From: Arthrobacter antioxidans
Lineage (GTDB): Bacteria; Actinomycetota; Actinomycetes; Actinomycetales; Micrococcaceae
Direction of reading: 5' to 3'
NCBI RefSeq assembly: GCF_023100725.1
Contig: NZ_CP095501.1
Coordinates: 806,001 to 870,000 of the forward strand
DNA: 64,000 nt
Below the pieces are notes generated by a model. It was not told the DNA's origin. It saw only the letters and a program-made list of their open reading frames with translations, and ran no database searches. Positions 24,186-31,900 of this stretch are shown one piece after another. The translations under genes and the position numbers were made by a program. Within the stretch, counting starts at the first letter, position 1; each line of letters starts with the position of its first letter.

Positions 24186-25591
24186 GCGGTGCGCTGCACG
24201 AGTTGTCCGCCGGCGACCTGACGGCGGCCATCCGCCGTCGTGACGTGTCCGCGCGGGAGGCGCTCGAGGCGCACTTCGACCGCATCGACGCCGTCAACGG
24301 CCGCATCAACGCGGTGATCACCGAGGACCGGGAGGGCGCCGTCGTGCTCGCCGCCGCGGCCGACGAGCTGACGGCGTCGGGCGCAGACCTGCCGCCGCTG
24401 CACGGCCTGCCGATGACCCACAAGGACACGCACAACACGCGGGGTCTGCGCACCACGCAGGGCTCCACGATCTTCAGGGATGTCGTGCCGACGTTCGACG
24501 ACCTGATCATTGGGCGACTGAAGAGCGCCGGCGTGGTCACGACGGGCAAGACGAACGTGCCGGAGTTCGCCGCCGGATCGCACACCTTCAACGAGGTGTT
24601 CGGGACCACGGTCAACCCGTACGACACAAGCCGCAGCGCCGGCGGCAGCAGCGGGGGAGTGGCGGCGGCGATCGCGGCCCGGATCCAGCCGCTGGGCGAC
24701 GGCAGCGACATGGGCGGCTCGCTGCGCGTCCCGGCGTCGTTCTGCAACGTGGTCGGCTACCGGCCGTCGATCGGCGTCGTCCCGTCCGTGCCTACGCGCA
24801 ACGCCTGGGCCTGGCTGAGCCGCGGCGGGCTGATGGCGCGCGACGTCGAGGACATCGCGTTGGGCATGACGGCGATCGCGGGAGCCGATCCCGCGGTCCC
24901 GTACGCCTACCCCGTGCAGGGCTCCTTCGGCGTCGGGCTGCACCGGGACCTGACCGGTCTGCGGATCGGCTGGTCGCCGGACTTCGGGCTCGGCGTGCCC
25001 GTGGACGCCGAGGTGCTGCGGGTCCTCGAGCGAGAGCTGCGGGTCTTCGAGCAGCTGGGTGCGATCGTCGAGGAGGCAGCGCCGGACCTGCGCGACGCCG
25101 ACCAGGTGTTCGGGACCACGCGGGCCTTCGACTTCGTGCTCAGCCTGGGCGGCCTCGTCGCGAAGCACGGGGACGCCATCAAGCCCGAGATCCGCTGGAA
25201 CGTGGAGCAGGGGCAGCGGCTGACGGCTCAGGACCTGGTCGACGCCGCGCTCGCCCGGACCCGCCTCGACACCAGCGTGCGCCGCTACTTCGGGCAGTAC
25301 GACGTGTTCGTGAGTCCTGCTGCGCAGGTCCTCCCGTTCGACGCCGCCGAGCGGTATCCGACCTCGCTCAACGGTGTCGCGTTCGAGACCTACCTCGACT
25401 GGATGCGTGCGGCCTGCCTGATCTCCGCGACCGGGCTGCCCGCGGTGTCGGTGCCGGCCGGGTTCAGTGCGGACGGCCTGCCGGTGGGGCTGCAGATCGT
25501 GATGCCGCACGGCAGCGATATCGAACTGCTGCAGGTGGCGTACGCATTCGAGCAGGCGACGGGCTGGGCGAAGCGGGCGCCGGACCTGTAG
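24182..25591 (+). CDS. Amidase (amidase signature family)
   Basis: 469-residue amidase with the Ser-cisSer-Lys triad. The Lys is in LPMTHKDTHNTRG, the Gly/Ser-rich signature in SRSAGGSSGGVAAAIAARI, and the nucleophilic Ser in DGSDMGGSLRVPASFCN, where the usual GSDTGGS has Met. It lacks a signal peptide. It starts inside the stop of the M20 gene (ATGA), indicating translational coupling. The immediate downstream sequence stays open in the same frame after the TAG for 37 more codons that look coding, treated separately. Substrate unknown; related enzymes hydrolyse aryl or alkyl amides. Confidence 0.93.
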   Translation: MSGALHELSAGDLTAAIRRRDVSAREALEAHFDRIDAVNGRINAVITEDREGAVVLAAAADELTASGADLPPLHGLPMTHKDTHNTRGLRTTQGSTIFRDVVPTFDDLIIGRLKSAGVVTTGKTNVPEFAAGSHTFNEVFGTTVNPYDTSRSAGGSSGGVAAAIAARIQPLGDGSDMGGSLRVPASFCNVVGYRPSIGVVPSVPTRNAWAWLSRGGLMARDVEDIALGMTAIAGADPAVPYAYPVQGSFGVGLHRDLTGLRIGWSPDFGLGVPVDAEVLRVLERELRVFEQLGAIVEEAAPDLRDADQVFGTTRAFDFVLSLGGLVAKHGDAIKPEIRWNVEQGQRLTAQDLVDAALARTRLDTSVRRYFGQYDVFVSPAAQVLPFDAAERYPTSLNGVAFETYLDWMRAACLISATGLPAVSVPAGFSADGLPVGLQIVMPHGSDIELLQVAYAFEQATGWAKRAPDL

Positions 25592-25705
25592 GCGTCGGAG
25601 GCTTCTGACGATGGCAAGAAGGTCTACCAGGCGGTCACAAGTCCCGAGGCGCAGCGCATCTACCGCCAGGCAGCTGATGCGCTCAAGAAGGTCCGCAAGA
25701 AGTAG
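25592..25705 (+). pseudogene. Coding-like fragment directly after the amidase stop
   Basis: In the amidase frame, after the TAG, 37 codons read ASEASDDGKKVYQAVT then SPEAQRIYRQAADALKKVRKK and a stop. The codon choice (GCG, AAG, GTC, CGC) and the charged amphipathic pattern look like the true C-terminus of a protein, but there is no start codon or ribosome-binding site. It may be the end of a lost gene, or a former extension of the amidase reached by read-through. No family was recognised. Confidence 0.4.
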
Positions 25706-25707
25706 GC

Positions 25708-25745
25708 GGAACACCCGTTCCCGATTCCTGCGGGATGGGTGTTCC
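25708..25745. terminator. Bidirectional hairpin terminator
   Basis: Outer stem GGAACACCC (25708-25716) with GGGTGTTCC (25737-25745) and an inner CCCG/CGGG stem. It lies between the convergent amidase and PH-domain genes, and the plus-strand tail is CCCTCCTTG. Confidence 0.7.
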
Positions 25746-25762
25746 CCTCCTTGTGCAGCTGG

Positions 25763-26131
25763 TCAGCGGTTGATGAGGTGCCACAGGATGACGTCGTGGG
25801 CGTGCTTGGCCTTTTCGTCACCTCGGAAGTCGGCTTCGAAGGCTTTCGATCCCGCGGAGACGGCGATCGAGGAGCTGGACGCGAACTTCCCGAGCATGGA
25901 CTTGTTGGTCAGCATCGATACCGCCTGGATGTTCCGATACGGCAGGGACGTCAGCGCCACCTTGTTTCCCACGAAGCTCTTGTCCTGCAGGATGACACGC
26001 TGGTTGGTGAGTCCGATGAAGCCTGTTCCGACTCCGATGCAGTCGTAGACAGCAACGGCCTGTTCCCCTTGCAGGAGCCCTGACAGGATCATCTGGAGTT
26101 GCTCCGGCCGGTCGTGGACGATGTGGTTCAT
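25763..26131 (-). CDS. Bacterial PH-domain-like protein
   Basis: 122-residue cytoplasmic protein. The stretch GIGVGTGFIGLTNQRVILQDKSFVGNKVALTSLPYRNIQAVS is the bacterial pleckstrin-homology pattern (a LTNxRV strand, then a PYxxI strand), followed by FEADFRGDEKAKHAHDVILWHLI as the C-terminal helix. The start ATG 26131 has AAGGA 6 bases upstream and overlaps the stop of the preceding gene as ATGA; the earlier 36 codons are that gene's shadow. PH-like domains of this kind are found in single-domain proteins of unknown role. It ends a three-gene run with a NERD protein and a short unknown protein. Confidence 0.78.
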   Translation of the reverse strand: MNHIVHDRPEQLQMILSGLLQGEQAVAVYDCIGVGTGFIGLTNQRVILQDKSFVGNKVALTSLPYRNIQAVSMLTNKSMLGKFASSSSIAVSAGSKAFEADFRGDEKAKHAHDVILWHLINR

Positions 26132-26514
26132 GCGGATTCCTTCTGCTGGTTGGTCCTCCGTGTCCATCTGACGACGGAGGGATCGTGGGGATCTTTGGTC
26201 AGCTGCATTCCTGCGCCTTCGGCCTGGGCATGGCACCACTTGCTCAATCCACCGGGGGCGAGATCGGACAGCTTCACGCCGCCGCTCAGGTGCTGGCCCA
26301 CGAGTGAGCCGAACAGTCCGATGTGTACCCCGCTCGACCGCAACTGGCCATCCTGCAGTGCAGCGAGAAAAGCGTCCCGAAGGTGCTCCGAGCTCGGCGT
26401 GGAGGCCGGTACGAGGCGCGTCACGTGCCCCCTGAGGTGGTCCGCAGCCGGAATCTTGGCGTCATGCGGAGCCGGCGTGTGGGCGGCGGTGTTCATCGAG
26501 GGAAAGTGCAGCAC
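26128..26514 (-). CDS. Small uncharacterised protein between NERD and PH genes
   Basis: 128 residues from GTG 26514. GGAAG stands 7 bases before the GTG, whereas the ATG six codons later has no such site, so GTG is chosen. No family was recognised. The middle part LRDAFLAALQDGQLRSSGVHIGLFGSL looks helical, and VVRWTRRTNQQKESA forms a basic tail. No membrane segment, signal or cysteine is present. It overlaps the PH-domain gene by 4 bases and follows the NERD gene by 21 bp, so the three are probably one transcript. Confidence 0.6.
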   Translation of the reverse strand: MLHFPSMNTAAHTPAPHDAKIPAADHLRGHVTRLVPASTPSSEHLRDAFLAALQDGQLRSSGVHIGLFGSLVGQHLSGGVKLSDLAPGGLSKWCHAQAEGAGMQLTKDPHDPSVVRWTRRTNQQKESA

Positions 26515-26535
26515 GGAAGGACTTCCAGGTCGGGG

Positions 26536-27360
26536 TCAGAACGGCAGGACGCCCACGGCCGACGCGAGGACCGTCGCGGGCACCGCGAGCAGCCAGCAGA
26601 TCCGCCGTCGTCGTGCCTGTTCCACCAGCCGGTGCAGCCCGTCGAAGGATCGGGCGACCTCCACGGGATCGCGGAGCGCCGATGGTGTGCGCCGCCAGGT
26701 CGAGGGCTGCGCGGCGGCCGCCGCCAGCAGGGCGACCTGCTGTGGCGTGTGGACGACGGGTCGTCGCGTGAGCCAACGCAGCAGCTGGCTCTCGGTGAGC
26801 ACCGTGACGGACCTGTGCTTCTCCTTCACGGTGACCTGCTGCGCGCCGACGACGACGATCGCTGCCTCCGCGGTGACCGACTGGCGGACGGCCGCCGAGA
26901 GCAGCTTCCCGGCCCGGGCCGCCTCGTGGTCCGAGTTCCTGATGTAGGGGTGCCGCGTCCCGGCGACCATGAAGGTGCCCTTCGCCGTCCAGATCCTCTG
27001 ACCCGGATGCCGCTTGGTGTTGAGGACGAAGACGCCCGTGGGGCCGATCACCACGTGGTCGATGTCGGCCGATCTCTCGCCGACCGGTACGGCGTGCAGG
27101 ACCGTCCACTCCGGCCCCAGCGCGGCGAGGGTGCGTCCCACCGCGCGCTCGCCGAGTGCGCCCCAGTACCAGGGGCGGCTCGCGGCGTCGAGCAGGTGAA
27201 GGCCGAACGCCCGGGCGACAGGGCCCCGGGGGTCGCGGTGACCGCGGACCTCGAGCAGTTCCTCCATCACGGACTGTCCCGGGGCACGCCGCCGCAGCAG
27301 CCCCAGGCCCTCCGGCTCGGTGTAGCGGACATCGCTCTCCAGCGGCTCGGCAGCACTCAT
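26536..27360 (-). CDS. NERD domain protein
   Basis: 274 residues. The NERD (nuclease-related) domain lies at about residues 65-175: GALGERAVGRTLAAL, WTVLHAVPVGERSADIDHVVIGPTGVFVLNTKRHPGQ and a later Arg/His segment. The Asp in ADIDHVV and the NTKRHPG strand are the restriction-like core residues; the final Lys is present. A single hydrophobic segment near the C-terminus (CWLLAVPATVLASAVGVLPF) may anchor it. ATG 27360 has GAGG 8 bases upstream and is preferred to the GTG-type start 17 codons earlier. NERD proteins are suspected DNA-processing enzymes; function here unknown. Confidence 0.85.
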   Translation of the reverse strand: MSAAEPLESDVRYTEPEGLGLLRRRAPGQSVMEELLEVRGHRDPRGPVARAFGLHLLDAASRPWYWGALGERAVGRTLAALGPEWTVLHAVPVGERSADIDHVVIGPTGVFVLNTKRHPGQRIWTAKGTFMVAGTRHPYIRNSDHEAARAGKLLSAAVRQSVTAEAAIVVVGAQQVTVKEKHRSVTVLTESQLLRWLTRRPVVHTPQQVALLAAAAAQPSTWRRTPSALRDPVEVARSFDGLHRLVEQARRRRICWLLAVPATVLASAVGVLPF

Positions 27361-27620
27361 CGCGTCGTCCTCGTGCTCATCTGGTCCCTGTCCGCCTACC
27401 GCTTCGCTCACGCCTCAGTGATCCGGCGGGCTGAGCCCCGCCCGATCATCCTCAACCTATCGGCCGCGCCCCGACGCCGGGTCCCGCCCACGCGCCGGAT
27501 CGCTGCAGGATTCCGTCAGCGTTTCCGCAGGCCGCAGCGGAGCGCTCGCGGGCGAAGGAGCCGATGACGGCTAGGCTGTCCGGGGCCCCGGAACGGGGGC
27601 GGCAGCTACAGGGAGTAACA

Positions 27621-28211
27621 GTGCACGGTCTCAATTTCACCGCGATCGACTTCGAGACCGCGAACAGCAAGCGTGGCTCGGTGTGCGCCGTGGGCCTGGC
27701 GAGGGTGCTGGACGGCGTCGTCATCGAGTCGGCGTCCTGGCTGATCAAGCCACCGCGCTCCGTCGGCGAGTTCTCTTCGATCAACGTCGCGGTCCACGGC
27801 ATCCGTCCCGCCGACGTCCGCACGGCACCGGGATGGCCGGAGAGCCTGCGGCGCATCATGGATTTCACGGGGGAGGACCCGTTCGTGGCCCACAACGCGC
27901 CCTTCGACCGTTCCGTGCTGCGCGGTGCGTGTGCGGAGTCGGGGCTGGCCGTGCCGGAGAATCCGTTCCACTGCTCCGTCGCGCTCGCCCGCCGCCTCCT
28001 GGGCCTCGAGGTGAACAAGCTCCCGCACGTCGCGGAGGCCCTCGGCCTCGGCGCCTTCCGGCATCACGATGCCGGGAGCGACGCCGAGATCTGCGCGGCC
28101 GCCGTCGTCGCCATCGCGCGCCGGCACGCGCTGCACTCCCTGGACGCGCTGTGGCCGGCGGCGAGAGCGACGTCGGCCGGCAGGACGCGGGTCAGTGGGC
28201 GACGGGTCTGA
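27621..28211 (+). CDS. DEDDh 3'-5' exonuclease (DnaQ-like)
   Basis: 196-residue exonuclease domain. Exo I is FTAIDFETANSKRGS with the Asp-x-Glu pair, Exo II is DPFVAHNAPFDRSVL, and Exo III is FRHHDAGSDAEICAAA with the final His and Asp. The chain has no extra domain, so it resembles the stand-alone DnaQ-like nucleases that proofread or trim single strands. The start GTG 27621 has GGGAG five bases before it and begins HGLNFTAIDFE, which agrees with the family N-terminus. Its stop is 6 bp from the stop of the convergent ligase fusion gene. Confidence 0.9.
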   Translation: MHGLNFTAIDFETANSKRGSVCAVGLARVLDGVVIESASWLIKPPRSVGEFSSINVAVHGIRPADVRTAPGWPESLRRIMDFTGEDPFVAHNAPFDRSVLRGACAESGLAVPENPFHCSVALARRLLGLEVNKLPHVAEALGLGAFRHHDAGSDAEICAAAVVAIARRHALHSLDALWPAARATSAGRTRVSGRRV

Positions 28212-28217
28212 CGCGAT

Positions 28218-30758
28218 TCAGGCCCCGGAGACGCCCGCCGTCACCGAGTACCGCTGCATGGTACGCGTCCGCCACCGCGTGACGGCGGCCGGCAACCACC
28301 GGCACAGCGCCCAGTAGCCCACCCCGACGGGAAGGCACCCGACCACCGCGACGACCGGCCCGAGGGGCATCAGCACGGGGTAGACGAGCCAGTGTGTCAG
28401 GTAGATGTACAGCGACGCGGCGGCGAGCCAGCCCGTCACCCGGCGGAGGACCGAGGGCACGGGCAGCGCCGGCACCCACGTGATGAGCAGCAGTCCCACC
28501 ACGATGGTCACCTCGCGCAGCGGGTCGTCGAAGGAGCCCGGCACGGTCAGCGCGGCGAGGACGGACACCAGCAGGCGACGGCGCGTGGTGTCCGCGCGTG
28601 CGACTGCCCACCCGAGCATGAAGAGCCAGAACACGGGCAGGGGCTTGGGCAGGCCGGGATCCACGATGTCGTACCGGCTGAGCAGCGTGACCGCGAGGAG
28701 CCCCAGGGCGAACGTGAACGGCAGGCGGCGTTCGAGGCGGTCCAGCCAGGGGACGGCGAGCAGCGCCGTGACGGCGACGAGCACGTAGACGAGCATCTCG
28801 ACGAACCAGAAGTGCCACTCGCTGGTGACCTCCTGCGGCCCCACCATCCCGTTGAGCAGGACGATGTTGGCCAGGCTGTAGTCGTCCGTGAGGACGTAGG
28901 CCACCGCGATGAACGCGACGGACGGCGCGACGATCCTCGCGAGGCTCCTGGCGTGGCGCCGCAGCCGTGCGGACCGCGTCCCGGTGAGCTGGAACCGCGC
29001 GAAGTTGAAGCCGGCGATCACGAAGAGCAGGTGCGCGGTGTGGAACGTGAACAGCTCCACGTGGGCCGCGACGATGCAGACGGTCGCGACGGCCCGCAGC
29101 ACGATCGACGGCTCCAGGAAGGAGACGAGGCGACGGCGGCGACGGGGCGTGCTGCGGCCGGCCAGCTCACCGACGGGCAGGAGGTGCCAGTCGGCGGGCA
29201 ACGGACCGAGCGCCGCCTCCAGCCGGACCGACAGGGCCACGTAGGAGAGCGAATCGCCGTCGAGCGTGACGAACGTGTCAGTGTCACGCACGTCCGGGCG
29301 GTCCAGGCACTCCGCGAAGATGCGCGGGACGTCGGCGGGGCCTGCCCGGCCGGGACGCTCGTCCGGCGCGGGTGCGGCCACCGCAGGGGCCGCGAGGCGG
29401 AGGACGGCGGGGTAGTCGATCTTGCCGGTGCCGAGCCGGGGCAGGCGTTCCACCAGGTGCAGCCCGACGGCGGTCCGGGGCAGCCCGAGGTCGACGGCGA
29501 GGACCTTCGCGAGCATGCCGCCGTCGTGCTCGCCCTCGACCGCGATCACCAGGCCGTCGTCGTCGGACCCGGCGACGGCCGCGACCGCACCCAGGTCGGC
29601 GAGGATCCGCTCCACCTGTCCGAGGTCCACGCGCAGGCCGGCGATCTTCACGAAGCGGCTGCGGCGGCCCACCACCTCGTAGAGCCCGTTGGCGTGCCGG
29701 CGGGCGAGGTCGCCGGTCCGCAGTTCGTGCACCTCGCGGCCGAGGGCGAAGTCCCCGGGGCTCTCGGCATAGCCGAGCATGACGTTCGGGCCGGAGTACA
29801 CCAGTTCCCCGTGCGGCAGGCCGTCCACGGGGTCGATGCGGAAGGAGCCGCCGGGGATCGGCACGCCGATGGTCCCCGGGTGCTCCGCCGCGAGATCCGG
29901 CGGCAGGTAGGCCATCCGTGAGGTGGCCTCCGTGGCCCCGTACATGACGAACAGGTCCCAGCCCCGGCGCTGCCCGGTCTCCGCCCAGGACCGCACCTTC
30001 TCCGGCGCAAGCCGCCCGCCGGCCTGCGTGATGTAGCGCAGGCTCGGCAGGTCCATGTCCGCGAAGCCCACGCGGTCCAGCAGGTCGAAGCTGTAGGGCA
30101 CGGCGGCGAACGAAGTGGCGCCGCGCTCGCGGACCAGGTCCCAGAAGCAGGGGTCGACGACGGACAGGTCCGTGAGCACCAGCCCGGCCCCGCGGGCAAG
30201 ATGGCTGTTGATCACGGACAGGCCGTAGCAGTAGGAGAAGGGCAGGGTGGTGGCGGCGCGGTCGTCCGGGCCGATGCCCAGGTACGCGGCGATGGACCGG
30301 GCGTTCTCCTCGAGGTTCGTCCGGGACAGCCGGACCAGTTTCGGCGAGCCGGTGGAGCCCGAGGTGCTGAGCAGCAGTGCGAGCTCGGGGTGCAGGTGGT
30401 GCCGGGTGCCGGGCCGGCGCTCGTCGACGTCGAGGGACCCGCCGGCGGTCCGGAGCACCACGTCGGGATCGTAGGCGGCCATGAGGGACTCCACGGCGGC
30501 CGGCTTGTCCGCGGGTACGAGCAGCAGGGCGTGGCCGGCCGTGACCGCCGCGAGGTAGGCCACGAGCGTGTCGGTGTCATTGCGGGCCGCGAGCAGGACG
30601 AGCCGCCGCTCCGTACCCAGCCGCACCACGACGTCGTCGACCCGCGCCGCGAGCTCGCGGTACGAGAGCACGCCGTCGGCGGTGAGGATCGCGGGCCGGT
30701 CGCCGTGGCGGGCGAGGTCGGTGAACGTGGCCGCGGACAGGTCCGGGTCGACGCTCAC
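28218..30758 (-). CDS. AMP-dependent ligase / acyl carrier / acyltransferase-3 fusion protein
   Basis: 846 residues in three parts. Residues 10-455 form an adenylating ligase: LLLSTSGSTGSPKLVRLS (about 129-145), VMYGATEA (271-278), ELRTGDLAR (345-353), GRRSRFVKIAGLRVDLGQVE and the catalytic Lys in LGTGKIDYP (446). Residues 480-535 form a carrier domain with LDGDSLSYVALS, where Ser503 would hold phosphopantetheine. Residues 550-830 give about ten hydrophobic segments resembling acyltransferase family 3, including AHVELFTFHTAHLLFV and YIYLTHWLVYPVL. The activated acid could pass from carrier to membrane acceptor in one protein. GTG 30758 overlaps the iron ABC ATPase stop (GTGA), linking it to iron supply. 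Substrate and acceptor unknown. Confidence 0.85.
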   Translation of the reverse strand: MSVDPDLSAATFTDLARHGDRPAILTADGVLSYRELAARVDDVVVRLGTERRLVLLAARNDTDTLVAYLAAVTAGHALLLVPADKPAAVESLMAAYDPDVVLRTAGGSLDVDERRPGTRHHLHPELALLLSTSGSTGSPKLVRLSRTNLEENARSIAAYLGIGPDDRAATTLPFSYCYGLSVINSHLARGAGLVLTDLSVVDPCFWDLVRERGATSFAAVPYSFDLLDRVGFADMDLPSLRYITQAGGRLAPEKVRSWAETGQRRGWDLFVMYGATEATSRMAYLPPDLAAEHPGTIGVPIPGGSFRIDPVDGLPHGELVYSGPNVMLGYAESPGDFALGREVHELRTGDLARRHANGLYEVVGRRSRFVKIAGLRVDLGQVERILADLGAVAAVAGSDDDGLVIAVEGEHDGGMLAKVLAVDLGLPRTAVGLHLVERLPRLGTGKIDYPAVLRLAAPAVAAPAPDERPGRAGPADVPRIFAECLDRPDVRDTDTFVTLDGDSLSYVALSVRLEAALGPLPADWHLLPVGELAGRSTPRRRRRLVSFLEPSIVLRAVATVCIVAAHVELFTFHTAHLLFVIAGFNFARFQLTGTRSARLRRHARSLARIVAPSVAFIAVAYVLTDDYSLANIVLLNGMVGPQEVTSEWHFWFVEMLVYVLVAVTALLAVPWLDRLERRLPFTFALGLLAVTLLSRYDIVDPGLPKPLPVFWLFMLGWAVARADTTRRRLLVSVLAALTVPGSFDDPLREVTIVVGLLLITWVPALPVPSVLRRVTGWLAAASLYIYLTHWLVYPVLMPLGPVVAVVGCLPVGVGYWALCRWLPAAVTRWRTRTMQRYSVTAGVSGA

Positions 30759-31900
30759 GGGACCGCGGGGGGTCGCGGGGCGTTGCGGGGCGGCGTGGTG
30801 ACGGCGCGGTCGCCCACGAGGAGCGTGGGGGAGGTGCCGGGGGCCACGGTCACGATGACCGGCGTGCCGACGGGGTGGCGGACGTCGTGGGGTTGCCAGG
30901 ACCGGAGGGTCCGCCCGGAGGCCAGCGTCACGTGGTGCAGCACGAACGCGCCGTGGTACTCCACGGCCGAGACGCGGGCGGTGGCGTCCGGGTCCGGGCG
31001 CAGGGCCACCTCGTGGGGCCGGAGGACGACGTCGACGTCCACATCGCTGTCCGCCCACCCCGGAACCGTCGACACGACGCCGATCTCGCAGGTCAGCAGG
31101 GCGCGGTGCACGTGCGCCGGAAGGAAGTCGGCGTCACCCATGAAGGAGGCGACGAAGCGCGTGGCGGGCTGCTCGAAGACCTTCTCGGGTACGTCGGCCT
31201 GTTCGATCACGCCGTTGTGCATGACGACCACCCGGGTCCCCACGGACAGCGCCTCCGTCTGGTCGTGCGTGACGAGCACTCCGGTGGTGCCGGTCTCCCG
31301 CAGCGCCGCCACGGTGTCACGGCGCACCTGGCCGCGCAGCGACTCGTCGAGGCTGGAGAACGGCTCGTCCAGGAGGACGACGGCGGGACGCGGCGCCAGC
31401 GCCCGGGCGAGCGCCACGCGCTGCTGCTCGCCGCCGGAGAGCTCGTGCGGGTACCGCTCCGCGAGATGGGGCAGCTGGACGAGGTCCAGGAGGTCGCCGA
31501 CGCGCTGGCGGCGCTCGCCGCGCGGCAGGCGGTCCAGACCGAATTCCACGTTCCGGGCGACGGTCAGGTGCGGGAAGAGTGCGTGGTCCTGGAACACGAG
31601 CCCTACGCGGCGGTTCTCCGGGTTCACGAACCGGGTCCTGTCCGCGATGACGTCGCCGGCCACGGTGATCCGCCCGGCGTCGGGCCGCTCCAGGCCTGCC
31701 ACGAGCCGCAGCGTCGTGGACTTGCCGCATCCCGAGGGGCCGATCAGCGTCACGAGTTCGCCCGCGGGGATGGAGAGGTCCAGGGACTCCACGCCGCGGG
31801 CGGAGCCGTAGCGCTTGGTCACCCCCTCGAGGGTGAGGGCGGGAGGGGCTCCGGCCGTGCCGGGATGGGCCGGTGGCGCGCTCTGCATCTGTGCCGTCAC
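30755..31900 (-). CDS. Iron(III) ABC transporter, ATP-binding protein (FbpC-like)
   Basis: 381-residue ATPase. Walker A GPSGCGKST, the Q-loop VFQDHALFPHLTV, signature LSGGEQQRVALARAL, Walker B VVLLDEPFSSLD and the switch His in VLVTHDQTEA are all present. The region after about residue 250 is a TOBE-like regulatory domain (VLRPHEVALRPD, GRTLRSWQPHDV). It powers import through the permease encoded just upstream. GTG 31900 overlaps the permease stop as GTGA, and its own stop overlaps the start of the ligase fusion gene in the same way. The long open frame extending to 33811 is the permease gene's shadow. Confidence 0.93.
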   Translation of the reverse strand: MTAQMQSAPPAHPGTAGAPPALTLEGVTKRYGSARGVESLDLSIPAGELVTLIGPSGCGKSTTLRLVAGLERPDAGRITVAGDVIADRTRFVNPENRRVGLVFQDHALFPHLTVARNVEFGLDRLPRGERRQRVGDLLDLVQLPHLAERYPHELSGGEQQRVALARALAPRPAVVLLDEPFSSLDESLRGQVRRDTVAALRETGTTGVLVTHDQTEALSVGTRVVVMHNGVIEQADVPEKVFEQPATRFVASFMGDADFLPAHVHRALLTCEIGVVSTVPGWADSDVDVDVVLRPHEVALRPDPDATARVSAVEYHGAFVLHHVTLASGRTLRSWQPHDVRHPVGTPVIVTVAPGTSPTLLVGDRAVTTPPRNAPRPPAVP

